Source: Ctena decussata (taxonomy: Eukaryota > Mollusca > Bivalvia > Lucinida > Lucinidae). From it: a DNA stretch of 64,000 nt. Shown piece by piece: positions 1-11,300 of this stretch. Numbering within the stretch: the stretch's first letter is position 1; each line of letters opens with the position of its first letter. The notes below the pieces were generated by a model. That model was not told where the DNA came from and did not search any database. It was given only the letters and a program-made list of their open reading frames with translations. The position numbers and the translations under genes are program-made. The stretch covers positions 24,759,899-24,823,898 of the forward strand of contig OZ022512.1 of the NCBI GenBank assembly GCA_963989385.1, read 5' to 3'.

Positions 1-205
1 CCACCCTTTTTGTCCTTACATCGTCCAGGTTCATCAAAGCTGCATATTTTTCTATGGACTTTACCCATTCTTTAAACTTTTTGGCTTCCCCCTCAAATGG
101 AAATACTATTTGATTTACTCCTTGAGCCCCTAAAGCGGTGGAAACATTTCCCATTTCCACAGCCAGGTTTTGAAAAACCTGCCCCACAACGTCCTGGTCA
201 GCCAT
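1..205 (-). CDS. LTR retrotransposon Gag-like protein, N-terminal fragment
   Basis: An open frame of 68 codons starting at 205 and running off the left edge. It begins MADQDVVGQVFQNLA and contains FEGEAKKFKEWVKSIEKY, the kind of capsid N-terminal segment found in retrotransposon Gag proteins. It lies directly downstream of an LTR and primer-binding-like site in the same orientation. The superfamily cannot be decided from this much sequence. Confidence 0.6.
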   Translation of the reverse strand, partial: MADQDVVGQVFQNLAVEMGNVSTALGAQGVNQIVFPFEGEAKKFKEWVKSIEKYAALMNLDDVRTKRV

Positions 206-348
206 TTCTATGTTTTAGAAATAAAGTAGACTTAACTTACCAGACCACAATGTCCTGGAGCACGAACTCAATATTCCAGAGGAAGAAACTAAATGTTCAG
301 AATAAAGTGAAGTCCATCCTGGTCACGGCACCAAAATAAGTCCAGTGG

Positions 349-1000
349 TGTTGCGTAGTGACCACACAAGTGACCACTGCCCGGGTGGCTTGGGGGTATA
401 AGTACAACTCAAGTCACTGGTCTATTTTCTAAGTCATTTTATCTAAACTCTTTAACCACAGGAGCCATTCTACACCATGCACACTCGTATACAAATGTAT
501 CAACTGATCAAGAAGACTACTACTGCATATTCTCCCCGCAACCACACTCTCTCCCCCTTTTATACAGACTTCCGAACTTCTATTTTTAACAATATACATT
601 ATGTCACTTACTAATAATAATGATTCAATCTACCGGACTTCGCCTTATAAGGAGACTTTCGGTGACCAAGAACTAATTTTAGGATGCAAAACTCAGTCAA
701 TTCTATGACGTATATTGACCTGACCGAAAAACTGTTATCTAATTTATGGCTGAAATAGTGTCAAAACCGTCTGGCAAAGGGTAATAAATTGTCTGGATTC
801 TAAGTAAACAAAGTAATAAAAACTGATACCTGTCTAACCCACCCATGATTATGAACTCAGAATAGAAGAACAAGATAACCTTATCAGAAGCTACTACGTC
901 ATTGCCCTACATCTCAAGAGTACATTTTAATATAATTAAGACCAATATTCTACTCTGATTTTACTTGCGGATTTTAGAGGCCACTAGCCATTACGCAACA
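349..1000 (-). mobile_element. 5' LTR of a retrotransposon extending off the left edge
   Basis: Bounded by short inverted termini tgttgcgta and tacgcaaca (TG...CA). Immediately inside, on the minus strand near 336-318, is TTTTGGTGCCGTGACC, a typical tRNA primer-binding-site context, followed by the Gag-like frame. It interrupts a MITE-A copy whose remaining half is at 1005-1072. The second LTR would be left of the window. Confidence 0.75.
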
Positions 1001-1004
1001 CCGG

Positions 1005-1072
1005 ATGCCCAGGCTGATCTGTCTTCGCTGGGAGCACATGCCACTTTGTCTGTTTTGTCGTGTCACGGCGCA
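1005..1072. repeat. Half of a MITE-A copy, split by the LTR element
   Basis: Matches one arm of the family at 2743-2980 (gcccaggctgatct, then the arm end tcgtgtcacggcgc). The other arm is missing because the LTR element was inserted here. Confidence 0.65.
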
Positions 1073-1757
1073 AAATGTCCTGACATACCTACTAAAAACA
1101 TGCTTTTTCAGAGATATTGATGTATGGCCCAAACAGTATCTAGCCCTGTAGCCGATGTACCGGCTTATGTTTCTTTACTGTTATAAATGGGCATCTGCAC
1201 TGACTTACATTAACATCGTTTTGTATTGTTTTTTCATACCATATCTGAACAGGCTGATCAAGAGGCTTGTAGACAGACACCACTGACATTTTGTGAAGGA
1301 ATTTATTTTTAGAATATTTTACAAATAGAAAACACAAAGAAACTATAAAGTAAGACCCGTATCAAAATGTAGCTAAACATAAAACTATATAAAATTTAAC
1401 AAGAATAAAGATTTCTATAACTATAAAAAGATAAATTCTATATGAACATCTAACAAAAATGCATATTAAATATACAGCCTGGATCCAAAATGTGTTGCAG
1501 GGCAACGAAGACTAATGCATCCCTGGATTCTGTGAGCATCACTGTAATACCTACACTAAAACACTCCAGTGAGTTACATCAAAAGAACTGTCTTTAATGT
1601 GTTTGGGCACACCACCATCTTTTCTGCCATGTCTACAAAGGGGAACAACTTTTGTGACCCCGTTTTCTGCCCTTTTTTCTGAAACCCTTCCAAAAGACCA
1701 AAAGTGGTCTTCTCTTTAAAGAAAGGGTGTGTTCCTGCTTTATGTGATTTTCAGAGC

Positions 1758-1990
1758 TAGGGTAAAGTCGGGTAAATTCGGACAGTAACATTGTTTCCTT
1801 TATATGCCATTTGTTTGGAATTAAAACAAAATTAACTGGGCAAACAGTGAAATCCTGATGAGACGGCTCATTATGAGCCGTCTCATCTGGATTTTCACTG
1901 TTTGCAATGGAGCCGTCTCATCTGGATTTTCACTGTTTGCAATGGTATGTCCGAATTTACCCGCTGTCCGAAGTTACCCGACTCGACCCT
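1758..1990. mobile_element. Palindromic MITE in the 3' flank of the NWD-like gene
   Basis: Terminal inverted repeats: agtcgggtaaattcggacag at the left and its near complement at 1946-1990. The centre holds a nested hairpin of gatgagacggctcat, with one half tandemly duplicated. It ends 20 bp past the stop codon, so the primary transcript must run through it. Confidence 0.7.
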
Positions 1991-2009
1991 ATAGTAAAAT
2001 AATACTGTT

Positions 2010-2376
2010 TTACAAAGATAAATATTTCAAATTTCCTGTTGCCTCGCCTGCCAATACCACGTCACCAAGGAAACATGCATTATTCACCGGCGCATAATAG
2101 ACACTTATCATCTTGAAATTGGCTTCAACGTCCCAAATGCGCAGGCTCAGATCTCCTGTCGTCAACATCCGGGTTCCTGATTCATTAAATTCTATATCTT
2201 TAATGTATGCTGTATGTGTTGTCAGTGTGGTCAGATGGTCAACGGAATCGTCCGAGAGTTTCCAAATGAGAACTTCCCCAGAATCCAGTCCGATTGCAAG
2301 GTATTTCCCGTCATGTGATATGACGCACACTAAAATGGAGTCGCCAAACTCGTCCATTTCTTTCATTGCTTCATAC
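2010..2376 (-). CDS. NWD-like exon 15: last WD40 repeats and stop
   Basis: Residues 1503-1624 and TAA. Blades: DSILVCVISHDGKYLAIG with SGEVLIWKLSD; HTAYIKDIEFNESGTRMLTT with DLSLRIWDVE; and a final half-blade DVVLAGEATGNLKYLSL. Acceptor 'actcattttag'. An inverted-repeat element starts 20 bp past the stop, so the 3' UTR is probably element-derived. The nearest clear AATAAA on this strand that I noticed is near 1300. Confidence 0.94.
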
Positions 2377-5300
2377 CTAAAATGAGTGATAAAAGTTTTG
2401 TTATTACCCTAAATAAAATATATAAAATTTCTGGGATAGTTTGATTTTCGTGGAACTTCACAACATCTTTCATAAACATTATGCATTTCTAGTCCACATA
2501 ATAAATTGCATTTATTTCTGACCTATTGCATATAAAACGTATTTTTATAGCGTTTTCGGCGCGAAATAGCCTTTTTTGTGCTGATGTGGCGTAAAGTCCA
2601 TATCACTCACTCACTTCACCAAATAAATCAAATGGGTCCTTAATTCTTGGAGTATGTGTCTAATAAAACACTGAAGATTGACATCTGCTTGCATTTAAAA
2701 TAACATCTGATTAGGGTTTGCAGTGTTTCTCTTTGCAAAATATGAGCCGCGACACGAGAAAACCAACAATGTGGTTATGCGCTCAGCGCAGACTCAGATT
2801 AGCCTGGGCATCCGCCCAATCTGATCAGACTCTTCACTAAGTGCTTAAAGGGTAGCTAAGGGACTGAGCTACCTCCATGCGGACAGCGAAGACTCTGGTC
2901 AGACTGGGCGGATGCCCAGGCTGATCGGAGTCTGCGCTGAGCGCACAACTATATTGTTGGTTTTCTCGTGTCGCGGCTCAATTATGATTTTGATTCAGAG
3001 CCGGATAGCAAACACCAACATGATACTTCTGGTACATATTTAACCCATTCACGTCCAGCGTCCCATGAACGAAGGGGAGGGTGGGGAGGGGTTCTTAGCA
3101 AACAGTGAACACCCAGATCAGACGCTTTAGATCGCGGCGTCTAATCAGGAACTAACTGTTTTCATTTATATCGGTATGTTTCCGTTTTCATGGGGGAGGG
3201 GGTGGGGGGAGGGTACAGAAGACAATTATTGTGTTATTGTATTGGAGGGTGGAATAGAGAGGACACTTATTGAATTTAAAATGGATCCGTCCGGCTTGTA
3301 AGATAGATGAGTCTAATTGAGTATGGGTAAAAGTGTTTCATTATTTTTGTTTATTACGTTACGTTTCCTGTTGTTTAGTTACCTTGTGTTCCAAACTGTA
3401 GCTTTCCTTCCTGAGCACGTGACAAGGTGTCCGTGCGTACGAGAATAAGCCATGTTGGTGACCTTCTCCCCAGTCTGCCAGTTTGCCACGCAGTCTAATG
3501 TCTCAAGGTCAAATATTGAAACATTACCACTTGATGAGCCTGAAAAAAAGATAAAATGATAGAAATATCATTTAGGTGTCTGGAAGTGGGAATGGTTCAA
3601 CGCTTGTTTAATACTGCTACATCACTGAAATGGAGGATTTTACACGAGTGGTCATTTTATATGAAATTTGAGGAGTAGAGCCTCAGTAGGCTAAGTGCTG
3701 GCTTAATGACCTAGCGGTCATGGGTTCGAGACCCGCTTGAGACGGGAATCTTTTCAGCCCGGTGGGGTTCATTTGCACAAAGCCTTTCATTATCACCCTT
3801 CCATCTTCCCGATATGACTGAAATACTGTTGAAAAGGACGTTAAATCGCAAGTCAAGTCAGTGCGATGTTGCATCAACATTGTTTAAGAAATGCATCAGC
3901 TCTAGTAGGATTAGCGGAACATATCCGTAGTTACACCTCTTGGCACTCTAGTAGAGTAGCCCTAAGTTTTACAGACTGGTTGTAAAATGGATACAAAAGG
4001 TAGGTTCAATAACTTTTATTTTCAAAGAGTAACACAATGTCAGACTAGTGGTTAGTCTTAGCGCATAGGAAAGAGGCTCCGAGTCTACGTCCTCCTACAC
4101 TCGATGATGACTCTTTGCAAACAAAGGCAGAACAAACTGATACTACAAAAATAAGTGAGCCGCGACACGACAAAACCAACAATGTGGTTGTGCGCCCAGC
4201 GCAGACTCAGATCAGCCTGGGCATCCGCCCAGTCTGATCAGAGTCTTCGCTGCCCGCATGAAGGTAGCTTAGACCCTTAGCTACTCTTTGAGCGCAAGGC
4301 GGAGAGTCAGATGAGACTGGGCGGATGCCCAGACTGATCTGAGTCTGCACTGGGCGCACAACCAAATTGTTGGTTTTCTCGTGTCGCGGCTCAAGTATGC
4401 ACTGGGTCAAAATATAGTTCCCAGCTCCCCACACTTTCTGCGAGAGAGTATCTGTTATTTGAGCCACATCATGTGATTCCAAACAATGTAGCTTTGGTGA
4501 CAAGCAAAGGCTCCGGTCAGTCTGATCAGAGCATTCAGTTGTCACATCAGCCATCTATAGCATCAATTATAATTGGCCCAAGCAATACAGTCAACAATTA
4601 AGCCTCTATAAACCCGAAGTAAACGAAAATGATGCTCTGAATGTCATCTGACAAAATTGCCTGATTTTGGAAGTCACGTGATGTTGATTTTGTTATTGTT
4701 GCTGCATTAAGTTATTAACATCTAGAGCTAGGAAAATGAAAAAAAATATTACCAGCTGCAATAAATTTGGATCCAACAGAAAATGCTGTCGGAGAGCTGA
4801 TGCGAAGACCATTAGAGATTGTCTGACAATTTGGAAGAGATATTATCTTTACTGCTGCATTCTGTTCCGAGCCAGTCTGAAAAGAGTATACAGAATTTGC
4901 GTCGCGTGAAAAGTCAGCTTATACCATAAAACAAACAGGGAAGCTCAGATCAGCCTGCGCATCCGCGCATTCTGGTCAGACGGTTTCCTTTCTGCATATT
5001 AACTATGCATCATGCCGAACTTAAAAGCTCAAAATTAAAGACTATTGGCCTAACGTCAGGTGTTGGTGACAATTTCATTTTCAAGCCATCTTTATAATTT
5101 TCCCCTGATACGGTATATCTAACGGACGAGCGAACATAATAAATTTTATACCATTTAAAAGGTTATTTATTGAGTACTTGGAAGATAAAAAGAAAATCTT
5201 CATTTATGAGACATAAAAATAAATACATCGTCTTGAAATACCAAACAACGTCAGTTTTTACGCTGTAAGATGTTGCAACACACTCGCAATGCAAATATGT

Positions 5301-8300
5301 TATTTCAGTTTAAATTGCAAACCATAGCTCAAAAACCAACACAATTTTCACCGTCGATGCGAGTGAAGTAATGTAAACCAACATCGGAACGCCAATAAGT
5401 TGAGCCTTTCCGTCTAGAAGAAAACTTAAGGTTTATCGATTCAAGAAAAACGTAAACTTCAGATTTTCGGCACTAAGAAACGGCACCCGACGAAGATCAA
5501 GGGACAACTAAAGAACATTACGCAGCAGAAGAAGAGTAGAAAATTTACTAGCATACAATACCTATTTGGAATTTTTGAGCTGTGAAATCAGACTTCGGAA
5601 TGTATGATCCGATTTGAAGTGATACCAAATTTTCCAAATCTAGCGGTTTTGTCCGCAAGCTAGATTTCTTTATTTTGCATACTGGGTGGCATTTTTTGAG
5701 CATAAGAATCATATCGAATTTCAATTTAAAGCAATTTAAATCAGACGTTCATGAAATACCTATTCCGAATAATTCTTCACCAGAAATGTTTTTGGAATTT
5801 ATTTCGGAGAGCCGATGCAATATACGAATAAGCAAATCTAGCGGTTTTGTCCGCAACTGTATTTGACATTAGTTACGTTTTATTGAAATCAATGGAAGGA
5901 TGGATGACTTGCGATTTTATGTACTTTTCAATAGTATTTCAGACATATCAGGACGATGAGAGGTTGATAATGAAAGGTTGTGTGCAATGGAACCCCGTTT
6001 ACATTTGAAAAGATTCTCATTTCAAGCGGGGATCAAACCTGGGACTGCAAGGTCAGCAGACCAGCGCTTAAACTACTTAGCTACCGGGGCTCCCTATTGC
6101 AATCGAGCAAAATCCTAAATTGTCCCGAAAATTAATAACTTCCGATTTATGCTGCTAGCAGCTGCAGCTGGCAATTAACTTCACATTTAATGACTATTTA
6201 TCAGAACAAATTGAAGAAATTCGATGAGGCCGTTGCAGTGAACTGACACAAGAGCTCAAAATCTGACGCTTTCTGACGTTACGCTTATTGTCACCAACTT
6301 TTGACGTTACATTTAGCTTAATATTTAGTGCCCATTTTAAAGGTTATAATGGCGTTTATAGCATGTCTAGACTCAGTCTGTACTGAAAGTCTTTACTGTA
6401 GAAAAATAAGATAAGTACATGTAGCGCTTTCGGTACAAAGCATGTGCATTTTTATAGCAAAATGTTTGCTATGTTATTCAATATTAACAAGTTCAGTTTG
6501 CTAACGTTGCTTTAAACAACTGGGCCCATTGCAAATAAGCTAATGGATTCTTGCCATTTTTTTTACCTTTACCGTTCATTTTCTTTTGTTACTTTCTCGT
6601 TCTCTTTTATTGTCCTTTATGTTGAATAACTTGTGCAGACTTTTATAATGACATAAAACTTCAGTGATGTAATAATCACTACAGAATTTAAATAAGAATG
6701 CTATACACAAACTAAATTTAGAACACAAGTACCTCATAGCCACCACTGTGGCCTGTGTCCAGAGTGACAAGTTTTGTTCCGTCAGGACTAAATTCCGCCT
6801 TTTTGATAAATCCATGATGGCTGGCAGAAGTACCAAGATTTGCGTCTTCCGCTATAATGCTGCAGTTTTTTCTCCAACCATGTGATGCCACAACATACTT
6901 TTTGCTTTCGAAGGCAGTGCAGGTATTAAAATGCATTCCACCAACGGGCGGAACTTTGCCCTGCTTCAGCAGTTTGACGTCCCATACTTTCAGAGATCTG
7001 AAATGAGGTCTCATTTGCAAATATGTGACAGTGCCTGGCATTTTGAGCCTTGTGGAGGTGCGACGTTGACGTCACGAAACGTGAAATGAAAGTGACGTCA
7101 TAAAATTTGCACGTATAGTGAAATTTGAAGATCATCCCGGATTCTAGAATTCGTAACATTGTTTCTAAGGGTCCTAAGTATAGATTCCCTTCCCATATCG
7201 ATTTCAACAGATGTAGGGAAGAAATTGCATCTGCATTAAATGATTTTGGTAATCGTTGGTGTAAACGAGAGGGTGTTGAAAGTAACGCTTTAAAAATGGA
7301 AACTAAGTATCTTTAATATTGTGGATAAACGTATAAAGTTTTATTCACACAATACTAATCTTTTACCTCCTAAGCCTAAATCTTCCTTTAGATATTTGAA
7401 GCAGGGTATCCAGGATTTTCATAGGAAGTATGTTTTGGTTCCTGCTGACAAGGCCGCAAACAACATTGTTGTTGTTTGTCGGATGCACTATATTAACACT
7501 TTGAAGCAGGAACTTAACGGCACCACGGCTTACGAAGAGACTTTTACAGATGAGAAGACTGTCGTTAATAGCCACTCAAATAATTTGCCTTTAAAGTTTG
7601 CTGTAAACGTTAAGAAACGCCAAGACAAACTTCCTACGATGTATTGGTTACCTAAGCTTCACAAAAAACCGTATAAAGCTAGATTCATTGCCAACTCTAG
7701 CTCTTGTACTACTACAGAATTATCTAAATTATTAACTTCTTGCCTCACTGCTGTGAAATCTCGTGTCATTTGGTACTATGAGACAGTGTATGAGAGGTCA
7801 GGGAAAAATATGTTTTGGTCTTTAAAAAATTCTGGTGAGGTACTTAGTAAACTGAAGTCAAGAGGGTTCCGTGCGACTGGTTTGTCCACTTATGATTTTT
7901 CTACTCTTTATACCACATTACCCCATAATTTAATAAAGGAAAAACTTGTTGATTTGATTGAGAGGGCCTTCAAAAAGTTCTCCAAAAATGAAGATACCCT
8001 TTATATTGCCTGTAACGATAAGAAAGCGTTTTTCACTTCTACTGACCGTAAAATATATAGAGGATATAGTCTTTGGTCATGTCAGAATGTATGTGACGCC
8101 TTATCATATCTCTTAGATAATATTTACATCAGATTTGGTAATAAGTTATACAGACAAATTGTTGGTATTCCGATGGGTACAAATTGTGCTCCTCTTGTGG
8201 CCGATTTGTTTTTATTTTGTTATGAAAGAGATTTCATGACTTCTCTTTCGGTTGATAATCAAGCTGATATCATTGAGGCATTTAACTCTACCTCTAGATA

Positions 8301-11300
8301 TTTAGACGATCTTCTGAATATTGATAATCCTTATTTTGAAAGCATGGTTAACCAAATTTACCCACCTGAACTTAAATTGAATAAAGCTAATACTTCAGAT
8401 ACCGAGGCCCCCTTTTTGGATTTACATCTATCTATTTCTAACGGTTTTGTATCTTCTAAAATTTATGATAAACGTGATGACTTTGACTTTGATATAGTTA
8501 ATTTTCCATTTTTGGATGGTGACGTTCCACGTCGTCCCTCTTATGGAGTGTATATTTCTCAACTTATAAGATTTGCTAGAGTGTGTAGTCATGTAGATGA
8601 CTTTAATGCTCGTAATAAATGTTTAACTGCTAAACTTCTTCAACAGGGCTATCGGTATCATAAGCTTAGAAAGGCTTTTTCTAAATTCTATCGCAGACAC
8701 CATGAATTGGTTTCAAAATTTGATGTCGGATTAAAATTTCTTTTACACCAAGGCCTATCGGAACCAGAATTTTATGGTGACTTAGTATACAAATTCAAAA
8801 AGATTAAGGGTAGGACTGATTTTTCTGATCAATTTCGAAAAATAATAATACGTCACAAACGTATTGGCTATAATTTAAATATTATGCGACAGTCTGCATG
8901 CTTAGTGATTAACCCAATCACGGTTGATAACTTTGCTGCACTCTTTAATTGCACACCGGGGGATCGGTCGTCAGACTCTATGACGGCCCCGACCTAAAGC
9001 TATATATTTTAGTTGGTTGGGACCGGAGCCTTTTTGTCTGTTGCTTGGTCCACCGGGGCTCAACTGGTGACCTTCTTTTGCTTCAGATTTCCAGTGGGGT
9101 CGTTTGGCAGGACAGGGATCTCCACCTGTCAGACGGCCCGTTGTATCTGTTGAGTCCTCGTCTTTGCTTCTTCATGGTGTTGAAATTTGATTTATGTGTT
9201 TACCGTGATGATTCATTGACGAGTTAGAGGGTTATCATGCGAACCGAACTACCAACTAAATGTTTTGTACCACTTCAGAAACTGAGGGTGAGGTTGGGCC
9301 TGTAAAATCGATTTAAGCCCCCCAGTAATTCATTACTGACCGTTCCAAGGCGGTAGTTCTGTTGTGGTTCTCTGTTGCCTGTTTTTGGTGTCAGAGTTTC
9401 TGTGATGTTTTACTTTATGTATGTTCTTATTATTTTTGGTTCGGTTTGGGTTGCTGAGTGGCCACCTTTTGGGAACAAGCTGCTCACTCGGTTGGCCATA
9501 TGTTCTGTGTATCTTGATTATTTGTAATCTTAGTTGTTTCCAACTATGGTTTGAGGGCTGGATTTGGATTTTGATTGTTTCAGTTCCTGGTCTTTGCATA
9601 CTTTTTACTTTAATTCTATTTCCGCTCACTGACTAGTAAATTTCAAAGTGTCACCTGAAAAGAGTGGCTTTATTTCTTTGTGCTTCTCGTAATGTATTCT
9701 GGAAGCACTGATAGATATGAAAATGTTAAAAAAAATCCTATTTTCGCCCCATAAGGCTCAAAATGCCAGACACTGTCACATATTATTTGCCTCTCTTGTT
9801 CACCATGTAGGTGATTCATATCTACAAATGGGCCTAGTCTTAAACTCTTTGAAGAGAGAGAGAGAGCAAATTATTTTCTTATGAGAAAGAAGGAATTGTT
9901 TCTCTCATACTGATAGCACAAGGAGGTGAAGCCATATACCTGAGGGTGTCACCCCCCAAAATCGTACGCAGTATTCAGTACGCAGAGTCATGGTACGCAG
10001 TATTCAAGAAAAACAGCAAATCGTACGCGCACTCGCATAAAAGGATATAACTAGACAATCACTAAAGGTGATGAATGCCCCCGCCATATGCCTCACTAGA
10101 AAAGTAATGTGTTAAAACATATTTGTGTGAAGTTACATCAAAAGCTGTCAATAAATAAAGGTGTTAGAGGGATGACTGAGTTTTTCTTAAAAATAGCAAC
10201 TGTGACCTTGACCTTGGAACTACAACCCTGAAAGGTTTACTTGTCCAAGATATTGTCATACTTAATATATGTGTGAAGTTCTATCAAAATCAGATAATAA
10301 ATAAAGGCGCTAGAACCATGACAAGGATTTACATGTACCTATAATAGCATCTGTGACCTTGACCTTGGACCTACAATGATGAAACGTAAATTTGTCCCAG
10401 ATATTGTCAAGCTAAATATTTGTGTCAAGTTATGCCAAAATCATTCCAGAGGGATGACAGCATATTTTCAAAAATAGCAAATATGACCTTGACCTTTACC
10501 CTGAAATTCTGGATCACGAACTTGTCCAAGATATTGTCGCACTAAACATTTGAGTGAAGTTACATCAAAATTGTCAATGAATAGAGGAGTAGAGGAATGA
10601 TAAAGTTTTTTTCTAAAAATAGCAACTGTGACCTTGACCTTGGACCTGCGGTGCTGAAACAGTAATTTATTCAAGATATTGTTATACTTAACATTTATGT
10701 GAAGTTACATCAAAATCGATCTATAAATGAAAGCGCTGGAGCAATGCCCTAGTTTTTCTGAAAATAGAAACTGTGACCTTGACCTTCATCCTACAAACCT
10801 GAAACGCAAAGTTGTTCGAGGTCCTGTCATACCCAATAAAGCTGTGATGTAATACCAAAATCTGTTAATAAATGAGGCCGCCAGAGCGACGATAAAAGGT
10901 GAGATTGTATTTAAGCTATGGAAATATGGTCAAAATATGTATGTTATTCAAGGGGACATAATTCTGCAATAAAGACCTGACTGAAAGTTCTGTTTCCTTT
11001 ATGCACATGTTCAATGCATGTCTGAACTGTGTTGCAAGTTTCAAATCCCTACATCAAATACTATTGGAGGAGTTGCAGAGACAAGAACAGTACTACAAAG
11101 TGTGAAATATGGTCAAAATATGCATGTCATTCAAGGGGATGTAATTCTGCCATAATGACCTGGATCAAAGTTTTGTTTCCTTTATGCACATGTTCAATGC
11201 ATGTCTGAACTGTGTTACAAGTTTCAAATCCCTATATCAAATACAATTGGAGGAGTTGCAGAGACAAGAACAGTACTACAAATGTGAAATATGGTCAAAA

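Larger units (their letters stand above)
7120..9620 (+). mobile_element. Retroelement with reverse transcriptase, 5'-truncated
   Basis: Comprises a frameshifted N-terminal part (7120-7316), the 558-codon RT frame (7321-8997) and about 620 bp of 3' non-coding sequence. The 3' segment from 9276 to 9617 recurs inverted at 14453-14791, and a short piece recurs near 48190-48255. It lies in intron 11 of the NWD-like gene, opposite in orientation to it. No LTR or target duplication was identified. Confidence 0.75.

Noticed and set aside
3700..3760. tRNA gene (A and B boxes) here and at 30430-30490, 35740-35770 and 54500-54560
   Set aside because: No closed cloverleaf; all are followed by shared SINE bodies in several copies.
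4410..4546. Possible extra exon on the minus strand (frame MADVTTECSDQTDRSL...)
   Set aside because: It has an acceptor-like 'gatgctatag' but no donor in the phase needed. The exon at 4876-4753 fits phase and WD pattern better.
9421..9636. 71-codon hydrophobic frame (MFLLFLVRFGLLSG...) and its inverted copy at 14437-14643
   Set aside because: It lies in the 3' non-coding tail of the RT element; both copies are repeat-derived and there is no conservation evidence.
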